Assembly: GCA_038502055.1 (NCBI GenBank)
Contig: JAXRKN010000043.1
Coordinates: 4,216,001 to 4,280,000 of the forward strand
Reading direction: 5' to 3'
Origin: Tanytarsus gracilentus
Taxonomy: Eukaryota; Arthropoda; Insecta; Diptera; Chironomidae
DNA length: 64,000 bases
The notes beneath the pieces are model-generated. The model was given only the letters and a program-made list of their open reading frames with translations. It was not told the origin of the DNA and did not search any database. The position numbers and the translations under genes are program-made. Position 1 is the stretch's first letter. Each line of letters begins with the position of its first letter. This document shows positions 27,930 to 41,140 of this stretch, piece after piece.

Positions 27930-27933
27930 ATGG
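27930..27933 (+). CDS. M6: Alternative 4-nt first coding exon of M6
   Basis: ATGG followed directly by a perfect donor (GTAAGAG). Joined to the M6 exon at 28969 it gives MGCCKSCVTRIPFATLL, in the same phase (1) as the longer first exon. PLP/DM20/M6 family members characteristically begin with MG followed by cysteine-containing residues that are palmitoylated, so this is probably the canonical N-terminus and the 28362-28578 exon an alternative, longer one. The intron to 28969 would be 1035 nt. Confidence 0.6.
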
Positions 27934-28361
27934 GTAAGAGAATAATAGTTTTTTCCTTCTCGTTCACCACTATCAACCTGTAAAGCTGATAAGATAAAAT
28001 ATTTGAGTGAAAATTGACTGCAAAAAAAAATTATTTGGGCTGGGCCAAATTACTTAAAAAAACACAGCTCGCTAAGCTCTTTGATTAATTAAACCAAACT
28101 AGTGTACAATTGCATGGCATAATTAACGTGAACACCACATACAACAGTATGATCGTGGAATTAATTTAAGAAGAGAGAAAAGTTGAAAACAGAGCGTAGA
28201 ACTTTTATTGGAATTTCAAGTTAAAAATTCTATTTGTGTGAGTGAGTGAGCATATAGCAAGTGGGAGAGAGAAAGAACGCTCAGTTCTTTTAAACACACA
28301 AGCATTAGTCACATTGGAGAATCAACAAGTTAACGAAGTGCATTTTTTGTGATCTTTAAAA

Positions 28362-29773
28362 ATGGCTTTGAGAAATCGAAATTCGGAAAATCGCGACGAT
28401 TTTTTGTTGGAAACGAACTTTGACGACGATGGTGCACTAACCCGTGCCCATTTTAATACGGCAAATAGTCGAAATAATGTGAATAACGGCAGTTCACTAA
28501 ACAGACCACAGCCCCGACCCTATCGATCAAATTACTCGATAGACAGATATTCCGATGCTGGCAAGAGCTATAAAGAAGGTGAAATTGTCGATACATATTA
28601 AATGTACATTTTTTGGCTCTCAACCACAGCTTCAAAGTTCATCGCAAAAAAAATTAATTACACGTTTCCGTTGAATTGTTGTTGTACTGTGTAATGTGTC
28701 ACTCTTATTACAATTTAATGACGTACATTTAAAGCTTTTCATTCATCAATGTGCCACCCATAGTCACGCTCATTGTTTACAAGTTATCATGCTTTAATTG
28801 TTATCAGAATTTACCTTAATTCTGCTTCTGTTTAATTGTCAAGTGATGTGTGAAGAAAATTGGTGCTAATTGAAACAAGTTAACGTATTTATGCAAATTA
28901 AATTTATCCAATTTTCTTCACATTCAAACATTTTTTTTCGCAAGCAATTCATTTTATCATCATTTTAGGCTGCTGCAAGTCATGCGTCACCCGAATACCT
29001 TTTGCCACATTATTGGCAACAATCATGCTCCTAATTGGTGTGGGCATTTTCTGTGCGACGATGTACCGAGGAGCCTCCCTCGCCGTCATAATGTTTGACG
29101 TTGTCTTTCATCTTAAACTCCTCTGGATTGAGGCAATTCAAGTGATTTTCGTAGTTATTGCAGCAGCGATGGCAGCTCTCGGCTTTATGATTCTCTTCAT
29201 TGGCTGCTTGGCAACTGGCGCAACGAGACAGAAAATTTATCGAGCATGGGGTTCGAGAGTTGGCGGACGAATTAGTTGTGCAGTTTTCATGTTTATAACG
29301 TATATCTTGAAAATTGTATGGATAATTATTTTATGCTTCTTGGCAATCGTCACATTTATCTTCACACTATTTTGGAAAATGTGCTCTAAAACTGAAGTTC
29401 AAACACACCGCACGTGCATTGATCTCACACAATTCAGTGAGTCCTTAGTAATAATTAATGCGCTTATGAATTTCGAATACAAATTATTTTTTTAGACTTC
29501 CTATTCCCCGCTGAGGCACGTGAAGAGGATATGAAAGTATGCGAAGAATATGAAGTTAAAGCCTTTTGTAAGGATTCGGTTGAGAAGGCGGAAGTAATGT
29601 TCATCCTTGCAACACTCTCATGTCTTCTCATCATTCTCAGTCTCGTACATTATCTCATGTGCTTAGCTGCAAACTACGCGCACATTCGTGATCACGAAAA
29701 ATTCCAGGAGCTCCAGGAGATTCAAAACCTCACTGAAATGGAGTACACAGCATCTTCGAAAGACAGATTTTAG
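28362..29773 (+). CDS. M6: Neuronal membrane glycoprotein M6 (PLP/GPM6 family), long form
   Basis: Three exons: 28362-28578, 28969-29436 and 29496-29773, GT-AG and in phase, 320 residues. The first 72 residues are a polar Asn/Arg/Ser-rich cytoplasmic extension not typical of vertebrate PLP. The rest has the family layout: a Cys motif before membrane segment 1 (CCKSC, then IPFATLLATIMLLIGVGIFC), four hydrophobic segments at about 84-105, 125-150, 170-200 and 255-280, and a large second extracellular loop with paired cysteines (CSKTEVQTHRTC, and VCEEYEVKAFC). M6 proteins sit in the plasma membrane; in Drosophila M6 is linked to tricellular junctions and neural function. A separate upstream start at 27930 would replace the long N-terminus with MG. 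The long-form ATG has good context (AAAATGG). Confidence 0.9.
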
Positions 29774-31974
29774 TATAAGAAGAAAGTTCAATTTAATTTA
29801 GAGCGCGAGTTTGACGTTTAAAGGCAATTATTGAGATTCGCATACTGCCAATTGCGCACGTTGTTACATTCCAACATGATGAATAACATTTTTATAAGAT
29901 TAGTAAAACATTCAATTAAGAATTAAAATTAATAATCCGTCCAAAAGTCAAGGTTTGATAACTTTAAAGTTAGAGTTATTTAACCTTGGTCCAAATTTTG
30001 TAGAAATATTTCTTCAATTTCTGGATTTTTGGCTCAATCAACTTAGAGGAAAAATTAGACTTAACTTCTTTACCTGAATAATAATAATAAAAATTTGCAA
30101 TAAGTATTACAAAAATACACACACACCGCATATTTCTCCGATACATTTCATCATTGACATCGTACTTTCCTTCGTAGTCATTAAGAAACTTCTTGGAAAT
30201 ATATATTTAAATAGCAATTACAAGTAGAGAAAAAAGAGTTTAAACTATTAAATATTATAAAAGGTATAGACATTAATGTTAAACATTTTTTAATGCACAA
30301 AAATGAGACAAAAACAATTTTTATTTGAATTAAAAATCAAAAGTTTAGGTTTTAATAAATTGATCGTCACAAAAATTGGCTTTTATTAATTAATCTAAAA
30401 AATTCAAAATTGATTTATTTTCAGAGCTAAAAATTTAATTACTAATTTAGAACATTTAAATTATATCCATCAAAATATAAATTCTGAGCTTAAATTTGGC
30501 AGGACTAAGATATATTTAAAAATTTACAAAACTCAAATTTAGAGTAGAAAAAGTTACCAAAATTAACTCAACAAAAAGCTATGAAAACATTAACTATCCT
30601 AAAAATTAATAAAACTAAAAGTTTCTTTCAAACATGTGCTATATAAATTGGTCTTAAAGCGATCATCATTCAATCGTACAAATATTTAACAAGTGTTGTG
30701 TTTGCATATCGTTAAACGATGGTAGCTCAAATTATATACGAAAACTATATGCTAAAAAAATCTCGCAAGAATCAAAACGAAGTTAAAGTTTGTTCATAAT
30801 TAGCTCGAGAAAAACTTAGCGGCAATAAAAATCGTTTTATTGATCACCGACCTCTTTTGACCGATTTTATATTACAGCTTTGGACATTGGACACACCTGA
30901 AATGCGAAAAAAATTCTGAAAACAAAATTTATTCACCCTTTGGGACATTAAAAACTCGGTCGAAAGCTTCAGGACATCATCATCATTTATTGTTCTTCTT
31001 CTTTCCTTTTTTGCTGACAGTTTTATAAATAATTCATGGTAATTAGAGCAAATTAGAGAAATTTAAATTAAGTATTGATCTGAAGACAGTGCTTAAAAAT
31101 TAATTTCATCTGTTTTCAATATTTCTTGCGATTAAAATCAAGAGGTTGAAATAATAAAATTATAAAAAATACTTTTCATGCGAGATTTTTTAAAAATATT
31201 TTTTAGATTATCCAGGGGATGGCAATTTAATTTTCAAAAGCATTTAATAAAATTTATGGCCAATTTTTTTTATCAAAAGCTTTTAATTGTCAGAGAGCAA
31301 ACAAAAATTCTAAATTTATGTTTGTCCTTCAAGAATTTTTAAAATTTATTCGCTGACTTTTTCAAATGCTAATTTTCAACCAAAATGCACAAAATTTTCA
31401 GCGATAAATCCACCATAGATATCGTCAATTTAACATCAGTTCATTCTAAGCACTTTTAAATTTAGAATGAACGAGTTTTTAATAAATGCGTGATGTGTTG
31501 CAAACATTTCTCTCTCTTGCACGTTTTTATTTTTCAAGCTTATCTTAATTAATTGCTTCCAGATATTTTTTTTTTCCTTCTTAACTTTTGATGTGGTAAC
31601 TTTTCATCATTTTTAATATTTTTCCTCGCTTCCAATGAGATTAATTAATTTTGAAAATAAAATGGAACATTTTGCAATAGTTCAAGTTTTAATGTGAATT
31701 AATAATTTAAATTCCAATGCAAATTTCCATAACGCACGATCACGTGTTATTCTCGCGCATAAATTTATCATCATTAAAATCGCTCTCATATGTATGTAGA
31801 AAAAAAACATTTCAAATTCTTCTTTTTTTCGCATTCTTTTTATCAATTAAGCTGTCATCAGAGTGTTTTATGTATTTGAACGAGACGAGGGCAAAAAAAA
31901 TTGTGTTTATAAAAAAAATTAAAAAGCAAAATATTGTTAACATAATATTGATTTTTGACGGGGGGAAGAAAAAT
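29774..31974. other. Convergent 3' regions of M6 and Atf3
   Basis: No coding frame supported. The left part should be the M6 3' UTR (several AATAAA strings, for example near 30086 and 30350), the right part the Atf3 3' UTR on the minus strand. Very AT-rich; no RNA gene recognised. Confidence 0.55.
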
Positions 31975-34900
31975 TTAATAAAAGTCAAACGAGACATTGC
32001 AGTTAATTAAGGGCGTTAAACTGGGAAGTTGAAGATCTTGATTGATCAAATGTTTGTTGTTGTTTGTGTCTTTTATTGCTTCAAGTTCACCCATAAGTCC
32101 TAAATTGTTGCCATTGCAGTGATGATTGTTCTGATGATGATGATGCTGTTGCTGGTGTTGCTGATGTCGTGTGCCATTATTATTGCCCAAAAGCGACATA
32201 TTTTTACACTCGAGCTGGTGCGCTTGCCACATTTCCGTTAAATATTTAAATTCCTCTTCCAAGTTCTTCATTTGCGTCTTCAAGTCCACATTCTGCTGCT
32301 CGAGCACTTCCGATTCGCGCATTAAATTATTAATGCATTCACGTTTCTTAAGTCGACACTTTGTTGCCGCAATTTTATTTCTCTCGCGACGTCTCTTTCG
32401 GCGATCTTCATCTTCGGGCGTTAACTGTTAATTTTAAAAATTATTTTTTGCTATTTTTCTAAACCTTTAAAGTGACTTACATCTTTTCTGCCCGCCCTCG
32501 ATGGTTTCGCTTCGGAGTCTTCGTCGCCGGAAGTGGTGCAGTCACTTTTGAGTGCAAAATTTCGTACGCTAATGGGCGATGTCAATTGTTTCGGTGAGGT
32601 CAGTGAGGAGGCAGATGATGATGGCACTTCGTTATTTGCAATTGGAATGAAATTATTGAGTGATGATGATCCGGTTGAGGTCGTCGGTGATGATGAACTT
32701 GTCGTTCTAATCTTCAGCGGCGGTGGCTTGCAGTCAGCATCACACGAACTACTTCCACTATTTTTTCGCTTATTTTGAATCAGCAACTTGACACCGGCCT
32801 TGATTAATTGAGAGCGAGTCTAAAAAAATGAATGAAAGGAGAAATTAAAAAGAAGAAAATCGTAAAATGTTTCCGTTAACTCTTTTTTACATCTTATTTA
32901 CTCATATGTCCGCCGAGTGTGAGCACGACATGTGCAACCCACACAGAATTTATCTTTTTTTTAGTTGAGCTTAAATGCAAGGGTTCGAAATTTCATATCG
33001 AGAGCTCTGGAAGTAATTTTATTTATTTTTTAAACCCCAGTGCCCATCCCCTGCCATGGACATCCGAGTGACGAGAAAAAAAATACTTTTTTGCATTTTC
33101 GGAAAGTTTTTTCTTCACTTTTAAATAAATTTACATTCAAGATTATTATTTTGCGGCACATTTTACAGCCTGCGATCGTTTCTTTTTCCTCTTTTTGCCT
33201 CACGCTACACCCACAAAATTATAATATGAGCAGTAAAGTTGCAGTTCGAAATATTGTTTTTTGCACTGTTTGTCACACTTTCAAAAAGACCCGTAAGTGC
33301 ATCATGTATATATGAATTGAGAAGTAATAATAATCCTTAATTGGTAATTAATGACTGTGCCCTCAATAAATGCGGGCTTCTCACATCTTTTGAGCGCTCA
33401 CATATTTATGCAATTTACATTCATTCGCATTATTTAAATGATTTAGCGACAAAAAGCTTTTAGTGTTGAAAAAGGGTTGAGTTAAAAGATGTGTAATAAT
33501 GCGCAAACACACATGGTAAGAGGAGAGTCATTTAGTGAGAGGAAAAAAGTTTGTAAAATAAACTTGAACTTTTAACATTGACGATGATGATGTTTGGAGT
33601 AAATAGTTTTTACTATCAGCATAGAACTACAAAAAGTGTGAAATATTTGTATTATTTTTTCTTCTCTTTTGTCTCACATGCGGCTGTTGATAGTGTGAAT
33701 GAATAATTATCACATGTGCCGAGGAAATTCCTCATTCACGATACGAGAAGGAAATCATATGATGATTGGAATTTTTAATATTCAAGTGTGATTGATGAGC
33801 ATGAGATTTGATACATTGTCTAGCGTTAAATACGGAAGTTAATTTAAAATCAATCCTTCACCTCTTGAATCTTCAATGTGTAAAAACCAATTTGCCATGT
33901 AGCGTTTACACGCTTTATTAAATTTTATCTCATTAATTTTATATTGCACAAAATCATTACTATTAAACTCCTCAAATTAATTCATGTAATAAATTAATTA
34001 AGAGAGCACTATATGAACTATACAAGCCATTTTATATTGAAATTATTTACAAGTGAGAAATTTATAATTTTGAGTTTTACGGAATTAATAAAATTTAAAT
34101 TTTGTTCGAAGCATGAAAATCATCAAGGAATTATACTAACTATAAATTAAATTTTATAAATTTTATCGCATAAAATAATTGTTAAAAAATTCAATAAAAA
34201 TTTCGTAACTTCAATGGAATTAAATCATTTCTGCAATTTAAAAACTTAATATCCATTCAACTTTTCTATGGTGAAATTAAATTTTTCAACCCTCGCCAAA
34301 AAATTCTTCTTCCTGTTATTTTCATAAATATTTTTATCTCTCAAAATTTTGCTTCGACACTTCAAATAAAAGAATTTCATGAATTTATAGCCTTTTTATC
34401 GCCCTCGCACTCTTATCTCTCAAACTATATTTTTTTGATATCAATAATGTTGCTCAATGAGAAAATTATGATTAATTTGCGGCATAAAATAAACACCGGG
34501 AATTCCTCGCACTTTTTCTTATCAATTAATTTGACGTGTTTTCGTTTTGATCTCCAGTTAAAGTTTTATGAGCTTTTTCGAGGCCAAATCACCGAAGGTT
34601 TGTAAGCAATAAATGTGACATTTTTTTATGTGCATAAGATAAACCCATAAAAAAAATAATCACGAGCTTGAAGAGGAAATTAAACGAGAGCTTTTAAAGA
34701 GAAGATTACACAAAATTTTAATGGTCAATAAAAAATTGTTAAAAGATTTTGCGACTCTTTAAAATTAGAAGCTTTTGATATGAATCATTTCATGTCTTAA
34801 AAATCTTTTACGTGAAGACAAAATACGACCTTGACAATTTAGACAATTTATCTTCAACAACTCATTAAAATTGCTTCAAAAATTTAATAAGCCCGAAAAA

Positions 34901-35514
34901 TTTAAATTTTTTTATCAGCTGCTTATTTTGCTAAAAACTACAGCGCCATGACTAATGAGAGGGGAATTTTAAGTGAGTTTTTGAAAGGAATTTTTTTGCA
35001 TTGTTTTAAAGTGACCAACATGGTTTTGCTATTTCCTTATCTGGGCGTGTTTATGTGCTCAACAAAAGAATGAAAATTGACTGCACCTCGAAAAAAAGAG
35101 TGCGCGATATCTTGACAAGATAAAAAGTCATTTGATTCTCACCTGTTGCAAACTCGGCGTCGACGATGTCATTGATGAAGACGTATGAAGCGGTGTCGTA
35201 CTCGGAGATTCCAGTGATGACGATGAGGAGCATGACTGAGAGTTTGTGTCATAATGATGCATAAAACTATCGGTCGACTCCATTTTACATGGTATCCCTG
35301 GCGAACTATCGAATATCGGAGACATTGATAGGGATGATGTTGGAATGACTTGATTTTGATGTGATGTATGTGATGCATATGAGTATTCAAATGGACTCGT
35401 CATTGCTATGAGAGAATTGAGGATCTCAGGCGTTCGAGGTGTACTCGAACAAAAGTCAACCCCAACACTCAGCAATGGTGGCGTCGATAGCGATGTTTGA
35501 TTAAAATTGTACAT
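31975..35514 (-). CDS. Atf3: ATF3-type bZIP transcription factor
   Basis: Three coding exons on the minus strand: 35514-35143, 32819-32481 and 32424-31975, GT-AG and all phase 0, 386 residues. Exon 3 opens with the signature LTPEDEDRRKRRRERNKIAA and the basic-region core NKIAATKCRLKKRE, then a leucine zipper (ESEVLEQQNVDLKTQMKNLEEEF), which is the ATF3/JDP2 pattern (Fos has a related but different core). Known role: dimerises with Jun-type partners at AP-1/CRE sites, in stress, immune and metabolic control in flies. N-terminal exons are Ser/Thr/Pro-rich and unstructured, with exon 2 carrying long serine runs. The C-terminal tail is His/Gln/Asn-rich (polymorphic-looking CAT/CAG codons near 32120-32165). 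The start at 35514 is the first ATG of a long open exon; non-coding 5' exons are likely further upstream. The first intron is 2.3 kb, long for this window. Confidence 0.9.
32820..35142 (-). other. Large first coding-region intron of Atf3
   Basis: 2323 bp between the donor at 35142 (CAACAG then GTGAGA) and the acceptor at 32820. AT-rich, with no supported exon or RNA gene inside. Its size relative to neighbouring introns (50-100 nt) suggests regulatory content or an alternative promoter, which cannot be shown here. Confidence 0.6.
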
Positions 35515-38500
35515 TTTTCCTTGATTATTTTTTTAGCCTGATCTGCATGTGTGAGTGTGCAAATTGAATTTGAATTCCAAATCGTGAAAGATATAAAAAA
35601 GAAGAAAATAAAAAATTAACCATTAGTGTCTTTATGGTAATGCGCTTTTTGCGATTTTGAGTGTGTGGATATTTTTTTAAATGAAGAGAGTTCGAGGAGC
35701 GAGAATTTTTGCTGCAGAATTAAGTAAGAATTGACATTCGATGGTGGTTAAAATTTAACGTCCTTTTAATATTCAAATTTTAAAATATTTAATTTTTCTA
35801 ATAATAATAATAAAATCTTCTCTGAAATGTGCGCATTAAAAATTCATTCAAGAAAATTTTGTTTACACTTTTTGCGATTGTTTATAAGCGAAAACTATTT
35901 ATTTGATTTCCTCAAATAAGACCAGCAATAATTTTTTCAGCACATATTTTTACAACCTTCAAAAATTCGCAAATCCAATAAATTTTCATTTCCAAGCCGC
36001 AAAAGACCCACATTTGACATCTGCAATCGCCCTATAAAAATGTATGGAAGGAACATGCGAAATGAGAGAAGAAGAAAAATTTCATTTCTCGATTTCACAT
36101 TGGGGTGTGTTTTGCACTTTACTGTTGCCATTCGCCATAATATGCGAAAATTTATCGTCCATAGGATCCTCACGAGAATGCATACACACAGAAAGAGAGA
36201 ACAACAGCTCATTAACAAGTTTTAGTGCTAATAGCGCTGGTGGATACAAAAAAAAACAATAAAGTCCCATTCAATCGAGCTGAGTACACTCTTTAACGAC
36301 TTTGAGTGTGTGTACGATTCAAAACGAGGCAATAACAATGGTGGCGTTATAGCTGATGGCGATGCGATGGTGGTTTAATTAAAATTCAGTCCTTTAAAAG
36401 ATTTTTCATCTTCTTCTTTTTCTTGCCTCCATCATGACCATCATGATTCTTCGTGTACATATATTAACTTCCATAAAAACCAATTCATCTTTTTCTCTCT
36501 CGCGATTTAATTGAAAAATAAAAAAGATATAAAAAATCTTTATTTTTGACAGCAACCAGGCGATGGCAGTTTTCTGCTGTCAGAAATTTTGAGAAAAACT
36601 CAACATTTTTTTTATTTATTTATTCAAGCCAAACTGGCAACACATCTCTTTTGAATTAAACTCTCTCGCTCGCGTGTTTATGCCATAATTTTTCTTCATC
36701 AATCTTTGTATGGCCAGTATTGTACAGTAATAACTATAACGCCTCCAACTTACAGCGAATTTTATGAAAAGATTTTTAACCTTATAAAAAAATTGTTATG
36801 GAAATTAAGCTCTTTTGGAAGTATTTAAAATATTATTAAAAAAGTTTAGATTCTTGGAATTTTTAAGATATAATTTTTTAGAGTTTCCTAACATGATTAA
36901 TTTAGAATTTAATAATTCCATAAATTATTCATTACTCATAAAAGTCTCCCATAAATTTAAATTTTACATTCTTCAATATTTTCATCATTTCATCTTCAAT
37001 AAAGTTCAGCCGAACTATAAAAAAATATTAAAAGAGACTTGTAAACAAATTAAATAGTGACCACCTGTTTATACATAAAACTAAGTGGGTGCACTCGTTT
37101 CACGGGAGAAATTTATCCACGTGATTCACGTCTCCATGCTTGATTTGATTTGACACACTTGAAAGTTTGAAAATAATTTCAATTTACGATTGTTGACCCT
37201 TCCGTTCCGGTAGCTTCGAAATTTAAAACCACCCACTAATGTCTCTCGAACTCTCTTCTGAAAAAATTGAGTAGGATTCTCACCAGAGCTTTTTAGTAAT
37301 ACTGATTCTTCTTATTCCTTTTTGCTTCTTCGTTAAATCCAACAGAAAAATAACTTTTTTGTTTTCTTCTTCTTTTTCACTTGTGTGTATGTAAAACTTT
37401 ATATATATACTTTTTTGATATAATTCCTTTTTTTACATGTATAAAACTTATTTTTCTCTCAACTTTGAAGTTTTCTTCTTTTTCGTATACAGTCAATTTC
37501 CATTCGAAAATGTTTTTCACTCAAATACACGCTTTTGCACATTTGTTGCGGGGGGTGCAAAATGATTATTTTTCACAGTCTCTGGGATAGTCTTAAAAAT
37601 TTAGTCAACAACAAAATAAAATAATAATGGTTAAGTGTGTTCACTCTTGTTTTCTTCTTTATTTTGTATTTGTATATTTGGGCGAGTTTTAAAGACAAAT
37701 TTTTTCACAGCTCCATTAAATGTCTGATGAACAAAAAGCACTCTTTGTCAGTATCAATGTCATCAATATTCTCACGTATTGTGTTAATATGTAAAAAATA
37801 TATATTATATTCTTAAGCTTATAACTTCTATATTCGTTGTACCGCGCGATATATTCCTGAAAACACAGCGCAACAAGGTAAGGACACTTTGCTTTTTAGG
37901 TAGAAAAACAAATTAAGGCACACATTTGAATTCAATCTTTGTAACGGATATTTTTTTTGTTTGTGCAATGCAATATTTCCGTTTTGGTGGCGGCGGTAAA
38001 TTCTTATTTCTTTTTTTTTTGGTTCTAGCGGACGCAAACATAAGCGCGTCCGTCGTGACTTCGAATATTAAACTGAAAATAAAAGCCGCGAAATGTTGAG
38101 AATAAAATTTCGTGGGCACACACGCGAAAATTATAAGTGTGCGATATTTTTTTCATCTTTACACCGATCACTAATCCATGAGTGCACTGGAGAAGAGGGA
38201 AAAGTCATTAATTCTTACTTACTTCAGTTTGAGTTAGTGACTTTTGTCTCGCTCAACCTTTTCATACATCTAAAACATCGCGAAGTTTACCGAAAAAACT
38301 GCTGTGCTAAAAATAGCCCGATATCGTCATTTTCTCGCGAGCTCATTGGCACAAAATGATGTAAGCGCGGCGATATTTCAAAGCCGAACAGACGTGAGGG
38401 TACCCATACAACTTTATTTAATGCCGAACGTTGAGCACAACAATATGTAGCGAAAGTGGAATTTCAGTGGTGGAGATTAAATGCGATACTGAAAATCTTC

Positions 38501-40719
38501 AAAGCACAATCGAATTCCATCCAAACTATCGCGATAATTCTCACCGCGCCACTGATCTTCTCCGCCCGTTTTCTTCTTTTTCCTTCTTGTTTTTCTTTCA
38601 ATTTTTCCAGAAGATCAATGTGTGAAATCAAAAGGAGCGAGGCAAAAATTGACTGCCACTGCTTTAGTGGCTTGAATATATATAAAAAATTATATACACT
38701 CTATAACTACATAGGATCAATATGAGATATTCGGAATTATTAGCTGTGTTGTGCGAGAGAGGCATAAAGCGAAAATAAAATCGCTGAGCATTATCGTTGT
38801 GTTGACTTTAATTACTTCAAGCCGGGTCTCTTTCTCCATGAAAAAAGGGCAGGACATTTTAAAACGTTTTTTTAAGTTAGAATTAAATTAAAATTAAAAA
38901 CAAAAAAAATTATTAAATTTTAAAATTAATACAAATTTTCATCCCTTGGCTAACAAAAAAATTTCATTATTGAACTTAGCTACCAAATGTGAATTTTCTC
39001 CGCTTCTTATTTCCCTTCAGTCCGTTGCTATATTCATGAGATCATGGCTAATAGCATATTTTATGTTATAGCGAGGCATAACGCCAATTAATATTTTTCG
39101 TTAAAAACAAATTAATCATAAGGAATAAAAATATGTGGAGCCAGTTATTTTGTTGTTTAGTCGAATGCTACTTAAATAAGCAAGTGAAAAGTCTTTTTCT
39201 CTACCAGATGTTTTTTTGTGACTGTAGTCACACACTCGTGAGCATTCACATGTACGCTAATTGATCTTCGTTTTGTTGTCGAAAAAAAAAATATCTTCAT
39301 CGGTGTTGCTCATCGCTACACCATCATGTGCACACACCTCTCATGTGACCTTAGAGGAAAAAAAATACATTCATAAAAAAAATCTCATTTGCAAATGAAT
39401 TAATTAGAAAAAGAAGAATTGAAATTTATGTTTATGAGATGAGCTCGCGAGTTCAGATGTTGATAAGAACATCAAAGAGAATCCGCGTCTCGTTACGGTG
39501 TCCCTGAAAAAAAATGAATAAGTACACGATATTGAGATAGTGCGTAAAGGTAAACAAAAGACGAAAAAAATTATCTGATTGTTTGTGTCTGTGTGATTGT
39601 GAAAAATTGTGGGAAGATTCGAGAAGAATTTTAATTAAAAATTTTCCATAATTTATGGGTGATTTTTTATTCAAATTAAATTACATAAAAATAGCGTATT
39701 TTAATAATTTAAATTTTAAAATTTTTTTTTGTGAAGCTCTGGAAGTAAAATCTTATGTTAAAATCCCATTTAAAAAAATCAATGAGGATAAAATTTCAAG
39801 AATTCTCAAAACCCCATTCAACTTGCCTCAAATACTTGCTAAACCACTTAGCGCCGCCAATATAAAAATGTCTCATAAAAGCTCAATTAATTGACATTAT
39901 AAACTTCACAAATTTTCATTGACGGGCTTTTCCTCGTATCATTAATTACCTTTTTCTTGGTGTGGCCGTGTTGCAATGATAATAATTTCGAAGTAATCAG
40001 AGAACCTCCCATGTACATACTTCACGACCTCTCTTCATTGCTTACATTCCTTGTATTTTCCTTCCTTTCCGATGCGACAAAGCCATCAATTATCATTAGG
40101 AAGATTTATTAGCGACGTGAAGAGCGAAAAAATGTTCAATGTCGCGCGAGAGTATTTAATTCCAGTAACAAAAAAAACATTAAGTGGGTTGCCGGAGTAG
40201 ATTGAGTGCTTCGAAGAACAATATCGTTTAATGAACGACGCGTGAAACCCCTGATTGTTATCATCGGCTCCAAGCAACACTTTACGAAATCACGAGGCAT
40301 ATCTTCTTCAGCCCTATAAGTATAATAAGTGCGTCATGTAAGCGCACACTTAAGACCTCGGTGATTTCTTGACGAAAAAATGAATGATAAATTTTTGAAT
40401 TTTTAACGGTTGAAATTTTTTTAAATTTTAAATGCATGTGATCATAAATTACCTTAAGCGGTACCGAACAAAAACAGAGAGCAAGGTGTGTTACCCACTG
40501 ACTCATTCAAAACTATCTCACCTAAGCTATCGCAGACAAATCTGACTTTCTGTGAAAAAAAACTCAATTTGTCAGAAACATTAATTTAATTAAATAGAAA
40601 AAAGTTTGCTGATTCGCGGAGGTTTGCACACTCTGTCAATTATTATGATGGATGGTGTCAATGAGTGGCGATGAGGTCGATAGTTATTCATTGCATTGAC
40701 ATTTCAGGAGACAATTGCT
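35515..40719. other. Atf3 upstream region, no supported coding
   Basis: About 5.2 kb with only short A/T-biased frames. It probably includes Atf3 5' UTR exon(s) and promoter. A GC-richer patch at about 37970-38100 is the best candidate first exon, with an initiator-like TCAGTT on the minus strand near 38074 and a donor-like ATAC/GTGAGAAT near 37775. Nothing else was recognised. Confidence 0.45.
38030..38080 (-). promoter_or_regulatory. Candidate initiator/downstream promoter element, possible Atf3 start
   Basis: On the minus strand a TTTTCAGTTTAA initiator (arthropod TCAGT class, +1 at about 38074) is followed about 20-28 nt downstream by CGACGGACGCG, resembling the GC-rich downstream element of fly promoters. 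It lies upstream of Atf3 in the right orientation and within the only GC-richer patch of the region. Evidence is motif geometry only. Confidence 0.25.
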
Positions 40720-40721
40720 TT

Positions 40722-40740
40722 TTAATGTATGTATGTATGT
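40722..40740 (-). repeat. Short (ACAT)n tail of the LINE
   Basis: Three to four TGTA/ACAT tetranucleotide units lie directly beyond the last readable ORF2 C-terminal block. This is the position expected for the 3' tandem tail of this class of retrotransposon. Confidence 0.5.
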
Positions 40741-40793
40741 TGTTGTTTATTATTACTATAAAGTATTTAAGAGATAATATGATTGACATAATT

Positions 40794-41140
40794 TTAAAAA
40801 TTGATTTTAAAAAGTTTTAGTAGTTGAATAATCCTTGCCGTGTATTTCATCTTCTCTCTGTTGATGCCGTACTGCAGAGTTGTGATTTTAAACCATCGTG
40901 GAAAATTGATTTGCTCGTTGAAACAAGTTGGTCTTCGGAATATACAAATTTTGTGTTTGTCTCGTAGAATAGTTGTGTGAGTCACAACTGAATAATTAAC
41001 GTCTTAAGTAATTGAGATATTATTTTTTATTTTGTAGTTAACTTAAAGTGTTCCATTAATTCTTTGCTTTATTGAAAGCCATTGAAGGGTCTAAGCATTG
41101 CGTTGACGCTTGTTGAGGGTAACTTTCAGAATCGTTCTAT
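40794..41140 (-). pseudogene. LINE ORF2 C-terminal remnant
   Basis: Fragments in two or three frames resemble the end of LINE ORF2 proteins: a QWLSIKQRIN block (41052-41085), then a 63-codon open piece (40985-40794) with TTILRDKHKICIFRR and a basic, Ile/Leu-rich end. Stops and shifts interrupt the order. No activity is possible. Confidence 0.65.
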
